Shown here: piece after piece, positions 9,310-18,594 of the stretch
Numbering within the stretch: the first letter of the stretch is position 1
Layout of the letters: every line of letters starts with the position of its first letter
Source: an uncultured Hymenobacter sp.
Lineage (GTDB): Bacteria > Bacteroidota > Bacteroidia > Cytophagales > Hymenobacteraceae
Length of the DNA stretch: 64,000 bases
Reading direction: 5' to 3'
Assembly (NCBI GenBank): GCA_913776615.1
Contig: CAJYPK010000024.1
Location: forward strand, 1-64,000
Translations under genes and position numbers: made by a program
The notes under the pieces: generated by a model
Databases searched by the model: none
What the model was told of the DNA's origin: nothing
Seen by the model: the letters and a program-made list of their open reading frames with translations, nothing else

Positions 9310-10830
9310 ATGAAGCACGAAACTATCCGCACCCTGGGCCAGCTCCGCGCCAGTGGTTACCAGCCCCGCACCGTGAAAGAAGAGCTGCGGGATAACCTCA
9401 TTTCCAAACTCAAAAACAAGGAAGACGTGTTTCCCGGCATCTTCGGCTACGAAGAAACCGTGATTCCCGAGCTTCAGCGGGCCATCCTGGCCGGGCACCA
9501 CATCAACCTGCTGGGCCTGCGCGGGCAGGCCAAAACCCGCATCGCCCGCCTGCTCATCAATCTGCTCGATGAGTACATCCCGGTCGTGGCCGGCTCGGAG
9601 CTCAACGACGACCCCTTGCAGCCGCTGTCGGTATTCGCCAAAAACCTGATTGCCGAGAAAGGCGACGACACGCCCGTCAGCTGGCTGGCCCGCGCCGACC
9701 GCTACACCGAGAAGCTGGCCACGCCCGACGTGACCGTGGCCGACCTCATCGGCGACGCCGACCCCATCAAGGCCGCTACGCTCAAGCTGCCGTATTCGGA
9801 CGAGCGTGTGATTCACTTCGGCCTGATTCCGCGGGCGCACCGGGGCATTTTCGTCATCAACGAGCTGCCCGATTTGCAGGCCCGCATCCAGGTGTCGCTG
9901 TTCAATATCTTGCAGGAGGGCGACATTCAGATTCGCGGCTTCAAGGTGCGCCTGCCGCTCGATTTGCAGTTCGTCTTCACTGCCAACCCCGAGGACTATA
10001 CCAACCGGGGCTCCATCGTGACGCCGCTCAAGGACCGCATCGACGCCCAGATTATCACCCACTACCCCAAGTCGATTGAAATCGGCAAGCGCATCACCAA
10101 GCAGGAAGCCCGCATCAAGGAAGAGCAGCGCGGCCTGGTGACGACCAACGAAATCACCCACGACCTCGTGGAGCAGGTGGCCGTGGAGGCCCGCGGCTCC
10201 GAGTTTGTGGATGCCAAGTCGGGCGTGTCGGCCCGCCTCACCATCTCGGCCTACGAGCAGGTGATTGCCGGGGCCGAGCGTCGCGCCCTCATCAACGGCG
10301 AAAGCACCACCTACGTGCGCGTGGCCGACTTCATCTCGGCCGTGCCGGCCATCACGGGCAAGGTCGAGCTGGTATACGAGGGCGAGCAGGAGGGCGCGGG
10401 CATCGTGGCCGAAAAGCTCATGGGCAAGGCCATCCGCACCTTGTTTCTGAATTACTTCCCCGACCCCGACAAGGCCAAGAAGCTCAAAAATCGCCCCAGC
10501 CCCTACAAAACGGTGCAGGAGTGGTTCGGCAACGGCAATACGCTCGACATCCTGCACGACGCCAGCACCGCCGATTACCGCGCCGCCCTCGACAAAGTGC
10601 CCGGCCTGCGCGCCATCGTAACCGAGCTGCACCCCAACGAGGACGCCGAAACCACCTACTTCCTCATGGAGTTTTTACTGCACGGTCTGGCCGAGCACTC
10701 GCTCATCTCGCGCAACAAGCTCACCGCTGGCGCGCAGTTCAAAGACCTGCTCTCGTCGATGTTCACCATGCCCAGCTTCGGCGACGACGACGATGAGGAC
10801 GAAGACCCTAAGCCCCGCCGCCGCCGCTAG
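9310..10830 (+). CDS. MoxR/magnesium-chelatase-like AAA ATPase
   Basis: 506 aa; HINLLGLRGQAKTRIARLL (Walker A-like), GIFVINELPDLQARIQVSLFNILQEGDIQIRG, FTANPEDYTNRG (sensor 1) - ChlI/MoxR-type. Confidence 0.8.
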   Translation: MKHETIRTLGQLRASGYQPRTVKEELRDNLISKLKNKEDVFPGIFGYEETVIPELQRAILAGHHINLLGLRGQAKTRIARLLINLLDEYIPVVAGSELNDDPLQPLSVFAKNLIAEKGDDTPVSWLARADRYTEKLATPDVTVADLIGDADPIKAATLKLPYSDERVIHFGLIPRAHRGIFVINELPDLQARIQVSLFNILQEGDIQIRGFKVRLPLDLQFVFTANPEDYTNRGSIVTPLKDRIDAQIITHYPKSIEIGKRITKQEARIKEEQRGLVTTNEITHDLVEQVAVEARGSEFVDAKSGVSARLTISAYEQVIAGAERRALINGESTTYVRVADFISAVPAITGKVELVYEGEQEGAGIVAEKLMGKAIRTLFLNYFPDPDKAKKLKNRPSPYKTVQEWFGNGNTLDILHDASTADYRAALDKVPGLRAIVTELHPNEDAETTYFLMEFLLHGLAEHSLISRNKLTAGAQFKDLLSSMFTMPSFGDDDDEDEDPKPRRRR

Positions 10831-10858
10831 TGTAGGGTAAGCTTTAGCTTGCCCCCGC
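10831..10858. repeat. Family A repeat, single copy
   Basis: tgtagggtaagctttagcttgcccccgc begins directly after the TAG stop of the AAA ATPase. Confidence 0.88.
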
Positions 10859-10862
10859 TAAA

Positions 10863-10898
10863 AAAAGCCCCGCGAACAGTAAGTACGCGGGGCTTTTC
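10863..10898 (+). terminator. Hairpin terminator
   Basis: AAAAGCCCCGCG-aacagtaagta-CGCGGGGCTTTTCTT. Confidence 0.75.
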
Positions 10899-10908
10899 TT
10901 TGCCTCCC

Positions 10909-11460
10909 ATGCTCCCCAACTGGCACGACCTAACCTACCTAAAGCACGGCAGCGCTCCCCAGCGCCGTGCCTTCGACCTCCTCCAGCGCTACCAGCTCCT
11001 CGAGCGCCTCGCCACCCACGCCCCCGTGCTGGTCGGTACCTTCCCGCTCGACCTCACCGTGCCCGGCAGCGACCTCGACCTCGTTTGCGAAGCCCCCGAC
11101 CTGGCAGCCTTCCAACGCACCCTGGCCGCTTTCGCCACCTACCCCCAGTACACGTTACGGTTGGCCAGTACCGCCGAGCCCGCCCTGGTCGCTTTCTTCG
11201 AGCTGGAAGGGCTGCCCGTAGAAATATTCGGCCAGGCCCTGCCGACGGCTCACCAAAACGGCTACCGCCACCTGGTAGTAGAGGCGCGGCTACTCGCCGT
11301 GGGCGGCGCGTCCCTGCGGCAAGCCGTGCTGGCCCTCAAAACCCGCGGCGTCAAAACGGAGCCCGCCTTCGCCCAGGTGCTGGGGCTGCCCGGCGACCCC
11401 TACCACGCCCTGCTAATGTTGGAAGCATTCGACGATAAAGCATTGGCGGCTCTTATGTAG
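10909..11460 (+). CDS. DUF4269 domain-containing protein (nucleotidyltransferase-like)
   Basis: ORF track start 10849 overlaps a terminator; ATG 10909 gives MLPNWHDLTYLKHGSAPQRRAFDLL; VLVGTFPLDLTVPGSDLDLVC is nucleotidyltransferase-like. Confidence 0.75.
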   Translation: MLPNWHDLTYLKHGSAPQRRAFDLLQRYQLLERLATHAPVLVGTFPLDLTVPGSDLDLVCEAPDLAAFQRTLAAFATYPQYTLRLASTAEPALVAFFELEGLPVEIFGQALPTAHQNGYRHLVVEARLLAVGGASLRQAVLALKTRGVKTEPAFAQVLGLPGDPYHALLMLEAFDDKALAALM

Positions 11461-11483
11461 GGCAAGCTAAAGCTTACCCTACA
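11456..11483. repeat. Family A repeat, near-perfect palindromic form
   Basis: TGTAGGGCAAGCTAAAGCTTACCCTACA between convergent genes; supplies the TAG stop of the upstream ORF. Confidence 0.88.
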
Positions 11484-11485
11484 CC

Positions 11486-11944
11486 TTATGCTTCGGTCAC
11501 CACGATTTTTTTAATCTTATCATTAGGGCGAATCTGGTCGATGACGTCCAGTCCTTCCACTACTTTACCGAATACCGTGTGCACGCGGTCGAGGTGAGCG
11601 GTATTGTCGCGGCTGTGCACGATAAAAAACTGCGAACCGCCGGTGTTTTTGCCGGCGTGGGCCATGCTCAGGGCGCCGCGCTCGTGGTACTGGTGGCCGC
11701 CGCTGGTTTCGCAGTCGATTTTGTAGCCGGGGCCGCCGGTGCCGGGGGCACCCTTGGCGCCGGGCTTGGTGTTGGGGTCGCCGCCCTGAATTACAAAATT
11801 CGGGATGACGCGGTGAAAGGTGGTGCCGTCGTAGAAGCCTTTGCTGGCCAGGTCAGTGAAATTCTTCACGGTGTTGGGCGCGTCCTGCTCGTAGAACTCG
11901 ACTTTCATCACGCCCTTGGGCGTGTGGATTTCAGCGGTTTTCAT
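11486..11944 (-). CDS. Peptidyl-prolyl cis-trans isomerase, cyclophilin type
   Basis: [29 protein letters not shown]...[15 protein letters not shown]...GSQFFI. Confidence 0.92.
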   Translation of the reverse strand: MKTAEIHTPKGVMKVEFYEQDAPNTVKNFTDLASKGFYDGTTFHRVIPNFVIQGGDPNTKPGAKGAPGTGGPGYKIDCETSGGHQYHERGALSMAHAGKNTGGSQFFIVHSRDNTAHLDRVHTVFGKVVEGLDVIDQIRPNDKIKKIVVTEA

Positions 11945-12104
11945 GGGAAAGTAGCTGGGATAAAGGGTAGGAATATGGTCCGGCTTACGGTGGCCGGGCA
12001 CCGCGAAGGTAAACCCGGTAACCCCGACCGGGGTTTTGCCCGAACCGAATAGCCCCGCTGCTACGTAAGGGGGCTACCATTTACCTAACCCCTTTTCTGT
12101 TTTC

Positions 12105-12743
12105 ATGAACAAGCTGTTCTTCCCCCTCGCCGCGCTTTCCCTCAGCCTCGGCCTCAGCAGCTGCGGCGGCGATAAAACCACCGAAACGAGCACCACGACC
12201 ACCGAAGCCAGCACCGCCAACCCGGCCGACTCGGTAGCCGCGATGGCCGGCGACTCGGCCCGCATGGCCAAACCCGGCGGCGTGATGGTGGACGGCGTAG
12301 CCATGACCCCCGACAAGGACATTGTAGAAAACGCGATGGGTGCCAAGAGCGTGAGCACGCTCGTGTCGCTGGTAAAGCAGGCCGGCCTGGTCGAAACCCT
12401 GAAAGGCACCGGCCCCTTCACCGTGTTTGCCCCCACCAACGCGGCTTTCGATAAGCTGCCCAAGGCCGCCGTAGCGGCCCTTACCGACCCCGCCAACGCC
12501 GCCAAGCTCAAGGGTGTGCTCACCTACCACGTCATCCCCGGCCGCCTCGTGGCCGCCGACCTCAAAGACGGCCAGGAGCTGACCACCGTCAACGGCGAGA
12601 AGCTGCACATCATGATCAAAGACGGCAAAGTGATGGTCGGCAACGGCAAAGACGCCCCCGCCACCGTGCAAATCGCCGACGTTATCTCCAAAAATGGCGT
12701 CACCCACGTCATCGATACCGTCGTGCTCCCGCTGGCTAAGTAG
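12105..12743 (+). CDS. Fasciclin (FAS1) domain lipoprotein
   Basis: Lipobox LSSC; GTGPFTVFAPTNAAFDKLP and LKGVLTYHVIPGRL FAS1 motifs. Confidence 0.9.
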   Translation: MNKLFFPLAALSLSLGLSSCGGDKTTETSTTTTEASTANPADSVAAMAGDSARMAKPGGVMVDGVAMTPDKDIVENAMGAKSVSTLVSLVKQAGLVETLKGTGPFTVFAPTNAAFDKLPKAAVAALTDPANAAKLKGVLTYHVIPGRLVAADLKDGQELTTVNGEKLHIMIKDGKVMVGNGKDAPATVQIADVISKNGVTHVIDTVVLPLAK

Positions 12744-12771
12744 TGAAATGGTGAGGTGGTGAAACGGTGAG
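12741..12771. repeat. Family F repeat (TAGTGAAATGGTGAGGTGGTGAAACGGTGAG)
   Basis: Begins at the stop codon of the FAS1 gene; inverted partner at 12899-12930. Confidence 0.7.
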
Positions 12772-12825
12772 TTTTCAAGCTGACCGTGAGCTTGCTTCGT
12801 TATCAGTACATTACTTCATAAAAAT

Positions 12826-12873
12826 GAAGGGAATCAGTCTGGCGCAGTTCCGCCAAACTGATTCCCTTTTTTC
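12826..12873. terminator. Hairpin terminator
   Basis: GAAGGGAATCAGTCTGGCG-cagtt-CCGCCAAACTGATTCCCTTTTTTC. Confidence 0.8.
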
Positions 12874-12898
12874 TTGAGCGGTTGGTAATTGTTAAAAA

Positions 12899-12930
12899 CT
12901 CACCATCTCACTAGTTCACCATTTCACCGT
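12899..12930. repeat. Family F repeat, inverted partner
   Basis: ctcaccatctcactagttcaccatttcaccg; contains the stop codon of the minus-strand oxidoreductase. Confidence 0.7.
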
Positions 12931-13814
12931 ATTCCCGCGTCTTCCGATACGCGCTTGGCGAAGCTGGCCCAGTCTACGTCGGGCTCGTTCAGGGCCACGG
13001 TGGTGGTGAGGCGGTCGCGCACGATGTTGGCGAAGGGCATGGGCATATCGTGCTTGTAGGCCTCCTGTACCACGAGGTTCATGTCCTTGCGGATGATGGC
13101 GGGCGGTGCGCCTACCGGCTGGTAGTGCTGCTCGGCAATGAGCTTGCCGTAGCTTTTGTAGATGGGATTGTTGAAGAGCGTGCTGGTCAGCATCTCGTAG
13201 AAGCCCACGCGGTCCAGGCCGCATTTTTCGGCTAGGGTCAGGGCCTCGGCCATGCCCTCAATCATGGTGCCGAGCAGGAAATTGCCGCAGAGCTTGGCCA
13301 CGCTGGCCGCGCCGGGGTCGTCGCCAAAATCATAGGTACCCTGCCCGATGGCGTCCTGCGCGGGCTTGAGGCGCTGGCGCACCTCGGCCGTGGCGCCCGA
13401 CGAACCCACCCAGAGCTTGCCGGCCGCCGCCACGTCGGGCTTGCCAAACACGGGCGAGGCCACGAGGTAGGAGCCGTGGGCGCGGTGCGCTTCGGCCAGG
13501 CGACGGTTGGTATCGGGGGCCACGGTGCTGCACGAAGCGTGGATGGCTCCTTTCGGTAGAGTGGTTAAGATGCCATCGGGACCGGTGGTGAGCGCTTCGA
13601 GCGCTTTGTCGTCGGTCACCATCGTGAAGACGATGCTTGCCTCGCGGGCAGCCTCGGCGGGAGTAGCGGCCACGGTAGCGCCCTGCTGGCGCAGCGGCTC
13701 AGCCTTGGCGGCGGTGCGGTTGTAAACGGTCAGGGGAAAGCCCGCCTTGAGTAAGTTGGCGGCCATCGCCGCCCCCATGCTGCCCAGACCCAGAAAGGCA
13801 ATTTTGTCAGCCAT
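12924..13814 (-). CDS. NAD(P)-dependent oxidoreductase, 3-hydroxyisobutyrate dehydrogenase family
   Basis: MADKIAFLGLGSMGAAMAANLLKAGFPLTVYNRT, Rossmann fold and HIBADH signature. Confidence 0.9.
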   Translation of the reverse strand: MADKIAFLGLGSMGAAMAANLLKAGFPLTVYNRTAAKAEPLRQQGATVAATPAEAAREASIVFTMVTDDKALEALTTGPDGILTTLPKGAIHASCSTVAPDTNRRLAEAHRAHGSYLVASPVFGKPDVAAAGKLWVGSSGATAEVRQRLKPAQDAIGQGTYDFGDDPGAASVAKLCGNFLLGTMIEGMAEALTLAEKCGLDRVGFYEMLTSTLFNNPIYKSYGKLIAEQHYQPVGAPPAIIRKDMNLVVQEAYKHDMPMPFANIVRDRLTTTVALNEPDVDWASFAKRVSEDAGIR

Positions 13815-13868
13815 AAGAAAAAGCAAAATCAGAAATGGCTGGCTGTACGCAGAAAGCAGCGTGCGGGG

Positions 13869-15416
13869 CTAAGGCTCGGTCGCTGTTGTGTCGCGGGGCA
13901 GGGCAGGAGCGTCCGTCATCGCTGGCTGAGCGCTGTCGGTGGCCAGCGGTGCGTTAGAGCTGGCATTCACTGGCATAGCGTCGGGAGAAGGCGGTGACTC
14001 CGCTATTTCTTCCTCGTGCTCATCGTTGTCGTTACCAGCTAGCTTACCAGTTAGCGTGTCGTACACAATAACGGGTGCTGGCCGCTGGGCTTCCGTTGAT
14101 AGTGGGCGTGAGGCCGCCCGGCCCGCCGTAGCCAGTCGGCCATGACCAGCCGATTGCTTCACCAAGTGCACAACGCCCCACGTGCCCCCGCCGAGCAGGG
14201 TTAGCCCCATTATCAGCACGCCCCAGCGCTCGGCCCGGCGCAGCGGCCGGTAAGAGGATAGTTTTAGCAGCGGCTGTGCCGGCTTGGTGGCCGCACTCGT
14301 GGCGCGGGGTGGGGGCGCGGCCACCCGGGCCGGCTGGCGCGGCGAGGTTTGGGAGCCCGCCGCCGAAATCGCCGGGGCCGCCGCAGGTTTAGCGCTGGCC
14401 TGGGCTTGGAGCTGCTGCATAAGCCGCCCGAGTTCCTGAATGCGGGCGTCCAGCTCGCGGTGACGATCGGCGAGCTCAGCACGGGCCGCCCGCATTTCGG
14501 CTTCGAGGGCCGCTTGTGCCCGTTGCTCGGCCTGGCGGGCAGCGGCGGGCTGACCGGCCTGGGTTACCTGCTGCCGTAGCTGCGTCAGCTCCCGGGTGTA
14601 AGTGGCCTCGCGGGCGGCGGCTTCCCGGCGCTGCTGGGCCAGTTCGGCTTGCAGGTCCTGGCGCAGCTGGTGCAGGCGGGCTTGCTCCTGCTGGTCGCGC
14701 TGGGCCAGGTCGGGCGCGCCGTAGGGCGGGTCGGCCGGAATGTCTTCGGCCCCCAGCCAGCGCCAGAGCTGCCGGAACTTCTGCGCGAGGTACTCGGTCG
14801 TACTTTCGGCCACGCCCTGTTGATGAGCCACGTATGGCTCATTGGTCAAATAATCAGCCCAATCAAGCAACTCGGCCTCGCTTAGCGCTGCCGCCTCGGG
14901 GTGGGACACTGGCAGCCGCGGTGGCAGCGCACTGGCGCCGCCTACTAATTGAAAATCGTAGTCGGCCGCCTGGCGATGCAGGTTGGTTTCCACGCCCGCC
15001 CCAAAAGTGAGTGGGGCGTCGAACAGCGCCAGGCCCGCGCAGGGCGGCAGCTCCGTCGCCGGCACGCCCAGCTGTTCGCTCAGCCACGCCAGGGCCAGCG
15101 GCACTTGCTGCTGATAGCGCGCCAGCGGATTGCCGGCGGGCTGCGGGTCGGCCAGCGGCTGCCCGTCGAGCCGCCAGGGTAGGCCGGGTAGCTCCGGGAG
15201 CGCGAGCTCGCCGGCACGGGGCGTCAGAAACAGTAAAACCACGCTCGTGGGACGAATGAGCAGCGCATCGGCCGCAACCGGCGTCCACGCGCCCAGGTTG
15301 CCCAGTAGTATGGTGGCCGGGGCCGTAGCGTCGGCGTGCAGGGCCGCGGCTACGGCCTCAAATTGCCGCTGGCGACCAGCATCCGCAAAGGGTACAGGGT
15401 GAAGGCTGACCAGCAT
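13869..15416 (-). CDS. Hypothetical protein: alpha/beta N-terminal domain, long coiled coil, one TM segment, acidic low-complexity C-terminus
   Basis: Start MLVSLHPVPFADAGRQRQFEAV; Q/E/R/A-rich coiled coil; TM WGVLIMGLTLLGGGTWGVVHLV. N-terminal DALLIRPTSVVLLFL faintly resembles NERD-type folds (weak). Confidence 0.5.
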   Translation of the reverse strand: MLVSLHPVPFADAGRQRQFEAVAAALHADATAPATILLGNLGAWTPVAADALLIRPTSVVLLFLTPRAGELALPELPGLPWRLDGQPLADPQPAGNPLARYQQQVPLALAWLSEQLGVPATELPPCAGLALFDAPLTFGAGVETNLHRQAADYDFQLVGGASALPPRLPVSHPEAAALSEAELLDWADYLTNEPYVAHQQGVAESTTEYLAQKFRQLWRWLGAEDIPADPPYGAPDLAQRDQQEQARLHQLRQDLQAELAQQRREAAAREATYTRELTQLRQQVTQAGQPAAARQAEQRAQAALEAEMRAARAELADRHRELDARIQELGRLMQQLQAQASAKPAAAPAISAAGSQTSPRQPARVAAPPPRATSAATKPAQPLLKLSSYRPLRRAERWGVLIMGLTLLGGGTWGVVHLVKQSAGHGRLATAGRAASRPLSTEAQRPAPVIVYDTLTGKLAGNDNDEHEEEIAESPPSPDAMPVNASSNAPLATDSAQPAMTDAPALPRDTTATEP

Positions 15417-15488
15417 GGCAAAGCGAAAATTAGAAGCCCAAGATAACGTAGAACCCGGCCTGCGCTGCAGCGGTGGCATACCGCTGGC

Positions 15489-16415
15489 CTAGTGCCGGTT
15501 GTCCTCGTCGGCCAGCATGCTGAGGTAGCTCTCGTAGCGCGGCACGGCCAGCTTGCCTTTGTCCACGGCCTCGCGCACGGCGCAGCCGGGCTCATGCACG
15601 TGCTGGCAGTTGTGGTAGCGACACTGCCCCAGCAGGGCGCGCATTTCGGGAAAATAACCGGCCAGCTCGGCGGGCGGCACGTCAACCAGCCCCAGCTCCT
15701 TGATGCCGGGCGTGTCGATGAGGTAGGTGCCGGGTACTACTTCCAGCATCTCGGCAAAGGTGGTAGTGTGCTTGCCCTTGTCGGAAAACTCGCTGATTTC
15801 GGCCGTTTTGAGATCTAAATCAGGTACTAGCGAATTGATGAGCGTGCTCTTGCCCACGCCCGAGTGGCCCGAGAGCAAGGATACCTTATTGGGCAGCAGC
15901 GCGGCCACCTCGGCTACGTGCTCGCCGGTTTCGGCCGAGCATAGTACGCTGGGGTAGCCCAGGCTGGCATACATGCCGGCTACCTGCCGCTGGTAGTCAA
16001 GCGTGTCCTCATCGTAGAGGTCGGCCTTGTTGAAAATCAGCTTGGCGGGCAGGTGGTAGGCTTCGGCCGTGACGAGAAAGCGGTCGATAAACCCGAACGA
16101 AGTAGCCGGCGACACCAGCGTAACGACCAGCAACGCTTGGTCGAGATTGGCCGCCACGATGTGGGCGTGCTCGCTCTTGTGCACCGAGCGCCGAATAATG
16201 TAGTTACGGCGCGGCCGGATGGTGTGAATGACGCCCGCGCCTTCCGACTGCTCGGGTATTTCAAAATCCACCAGGTCGCCCACGGCCAGCGGGTTGCTTA
16301 CCTTCAAACCCTTGTTTTTAAACTTGCCCCGCAGCCGGCAGCGGTGCAGCTGCCCAGTGCTTGTTTCGCGTACCACGTACCACGAGCCGGTAGACTTGAC
16401 GACAACTCCGGTCAT
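15489..16415 (-). CDS. rsgA: Ribosome small subunit-dependent GTPase A
   Basis: NKADLYDED, SGHSGVGKSTLINSL, DTPGIKELG (permuted GTPase) and C-terminal C-x-H-x-C zinc region. Confidence 0.93.
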   Translation of the reverse strand: MTGVVVKSTGSWYVVRETSTGQLHRCRLRGKFKNKGLKVSNPLAVGDLVDFEIPEQSEGAGVIHTIRPRRNYIIRRSVHKSEHAHIVAANLDQALLVVTLVSPATSFGFIDRFLVTAEAYHLPAKLIFNKADLYDEDTLDYQRQVAGMYASLGYPSVLCSAETGEHVAEVAALLPNKVSLLSGHSGVGKSTLINSLVPDLDLKTAEISEFSDKGKHTTTFAEMLEVVPGTYLIDTPGIKELGLVDVPPAELAGYFPEMRALLGQCRYHNCQHVHEPGCAVREAVDKGKLAVPRYESYLSMLADEDNRH

Positions 16416-16416
16416 T

Positions 16417-16526
16417 ATTTAATTATGAATTATGAGTTATAAATTATGAATTGGTGGCTCAATAAGTAACGCTGCTAGTTAAGCAGACGGCTTAATTCAT
16501 AATTCCTAATTCATAATTTTTAATTG
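16417..16526. repeat. Family D AT-rich inverted repeat (AATTATGAATTATGAGTTATAAATTATGAATT)
   Basis: Arms at 16417-16453 and 16492-16526; the 3' arm overlaps the last codons and stop of waaA. Confidence 0.75.
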
Positions 16527-17750
16527 TTGCAGAATTCGCCCCGTCGCGCCGGCGTGGGTGTGCACGTAGTCGAGGCTCAGGTCTTGTACCTTCAGCCGGG
16601 CTTCCTCGTTGTAATACAGGCGGTCGAAGGCCGTTTCCAGCTGCTGGGCCGATGTTACCGAGAATGCGCAGCCGAGCTGTACCAGCTCCACGGCTTCCTG
16701 AAACCGCTCGTAGCGCGGGCCGAAGAATACGGGGAGCCCGAAGGCGGCGGCTTCCAGCGTGTTGTGTAGCCCCGTCCCAAAGGCCCCGCCGATGTAGGCA
16801 AAACGCCCGAAGCGGTAGAGCTGGCTGAGCATCCCCACGTTGTCGATGAGCAGCAGGCGGGCCTCGGCCACCGTAGCGGGCGTGGCCCGTGAGTACCGCA
16901 CAGTCAGGCCCGGCAGGGCAGCTTCCACTTCCTGCAAATGCGCCTCATTTACCTCGTGCGGGGCGATGATGAAGCGCATGGTGCGGGCGTGCTTACGCAG
17001 CAGTGGGGCCAGGGCGGGTAGGTCTTCGGGCCAGGTGCTGCCGGCTACCAGCACGGGCGCGCCATCGGCCACGAAGGCTTCGGCCACGGGCAGGGAGCGG
17101 GCGGGGGCCAGCGCCGTAGCAGCCACGGTATCGAAGCGGGTATCGCCGGCCACGCTCACGCGGGTAAGTCCTACCCCGCGTAGCAGTTCGGCCGAGGCTT
17201 CATTCTGCGTGAAAATGTGCTGCAACTGACCCAGAATCTCTCGAAAAAAGCCGCCCCAGGGCTTGAAAAATACCTGGCTGGGCCGAAAAATTGCCGCTAC
17301 CACCACCGCTGGGATGCGGTGTAGGTGTAGCTCTCGCAGGAAATAATACCAGAACTCGTACTTCACGAAAATGGCCAGCCGGGGCTGCACGGCGGCCACG
17401 AAGCGCCGGGCATTGTCAGCCGTGTCGAGCGGTAGGTAAAAGATGTAATCGGCCCCCGCCCAGTTTTTGCGCACCTCGTAGCCCGAGGGCGAGAAAAACG
17501 TGAGCACGATTTTGTGATCAGGATATTCCCGCCGTAGCCCTTCTATAAGCGGCCGGCCCTGCTCAAACTCACCCAGCGAGGCGCAGTGCACCCACAAACG
17601 CGGGGCACTCTCGCCAGCTAGCGCCCGCTCGACGCGGGCTAGCAGCCCCTCGCGCCCCGCCACCCAAGCCGCCGCCTTGGGGTTGAAAGGGGCGACTAGC
17701 CGCAGCAACAGCGCATACAGCGCTAATCCTAAAGAATATAAAAATCGCAA
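16506..17750 (-). CDS. waaA: 3-deoxy-D-manno-octulosonic acid transferase
   Basis: LWVHCASLGEFEQGRPLIEGL, GSTWPEDL, GAFGTGLHNTLEAAAFGLPVFFGP typical of KdtA/WaaA. Confidence 0.92.
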   Translation of the reverse strand: MRFLYSLGLALYALLLRLVAPFNPKAAAWVAGREGLLARVERALAGESAPRLWVHCASLGEFEQGRPLIEGLRREYPDHKIVLTFFSPSGYEVRKNWAGADYIFYLPLDTADNARRFVAAVQPRLAIFVKYEFWYYFLRELHLHRIPAVVVAAIFRPSQVFFKPWGGFFREILGQLQHIFTQNEASAELLRGVGLTRVSVAGDTRFDTVAATALAPARSLPVAEAFVADGAPVLVAGSTWPEDLPALAPLLRKHARTMRFIIAPHEVNEAHLQEVEAALPGLTVRYSRATPATVAEARLLLIDNVGMLSQLYRFGRFAYIGGAFGTGLHNTLEAAAFGLPVFFGPRYERFQEAVELVQLGCAFSVTSAQQLETAFDRLYYNEEARLKVQDLSLDYVHTHAGATGRILQQLKIMN

Positions 17751-17805
17751 AAAGCAGCCGCACCAGGGAAGAAAAGCCCCGGCGCGGCCCCAAAATTACG
17801 CTCAA

Positions 17806-17881
17806 TGTAGGGTAAGCTTTAGCTTGCCCCGCGTCAGGTTTGCATCTCCCGACCGCCGGGCAAGCTAAAGCTTACCCTACA
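17806..17881. repeat. Family A composite element
   Basis: tgtagggtaagctttagcttgccccgcg (17806-17833) and inverted ccgggcaagctaaagcttaccctaca (17856-17881). Confidence 0.92.
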
Positions 17882-18462
17882 GGACCTTCCTCCGCTTCCC
17901 AATTCGCCGGGCAGGTTTCCCCGTGCTCCTCGAAGTGACGCAACGCATCTACCATGCGCAACGCATCAGAAATACGGCGGCCCAGGAAACGGTCATTCAC
18001 AAGCTGGTGCCGCACGATGCCATCGCGGTCTATCAAAAACAAGCCCCGGTAAGCCTGGGGCGTGCCAATGAAAATCATTTCGCCAGCCTCATTGTAGTCG
18101 TAGTGGCCGGCCAGCACGTCGTAGTTAGCCGAAATAGTCTTGGTGGCATCGGCCACGAGCGGGTAGGTCACGCCCCCAATGCCGCCTTCATCGAGCGGGG
18201 TGCGTAGCCAGGCCGCGTGCGTCTGGTGCGAGTCGGTGCTGCACCCCACCACCGCCACCCCCCGGCGCTCAAACTCGGGCAGCATTTGCTGAAAGGCCAG
18301 CAGCTCGGTAGGGCAGAGGCCCGAAAAATCAGCCGGGTAAAAAAACAGCAGTACGTAGCGCTTGCCCAAATAACGGTCAAGCGAAAAATCCTCTTCTATC
18401 AGCGAGCCAATGGCCGCATAGGCCTTGAAAGACGGCGCACGTTTGCCAACGAGAACGGGCAT
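17872..18462 (-). CDS. Peroxiredoxin (AhpC/TSA family)
   Basis: LFFYPADFSGLCPTELLAFQQ peroxidatic Cys motif; C-terminal VG and stop encoded inside a family A element. Confidence 0.88.
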   Translation of the reverse strand: MPVLVGKRAPSFKAYAAIGSLIEEDFSLDRYLGKRYVLLFFYPADFSGLCPTELLAFQQMLPEFERRGVAVVGCSTDSHQTHAAWLRTPLDEGGIGGVTYPLVADATKTISANYDVLAGHYDYNEAGEMIFIGTPQAYRGLFLIDRDGIVRHQLVNDRFLGRRISDALRMVDALRHFEEHGETCPANWEAEEGPVG

Positions 18463-18469
18463 TTTGTGG

Positions 18470-18501
18470 AGTTATAAGTTAAAAATTATGAGTTAGAAGT
18501 T
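18470..18501. repeat. Family D AT-rich repeat, partial copy
   Basis: gagttataagttaaaaattatgagttagaagt, same degenerate decamer as the other family D elements. Confidence 0.6.
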
Positions 18502-18594
18502 GCGCCATTCAGCCTCCGCGTCTTCCGCGGGTACTTCCGCGTCCTCCGCGGTGAAAACTCCTAAGTGCCTCTTACTACGAAAATCCCCCAACAG

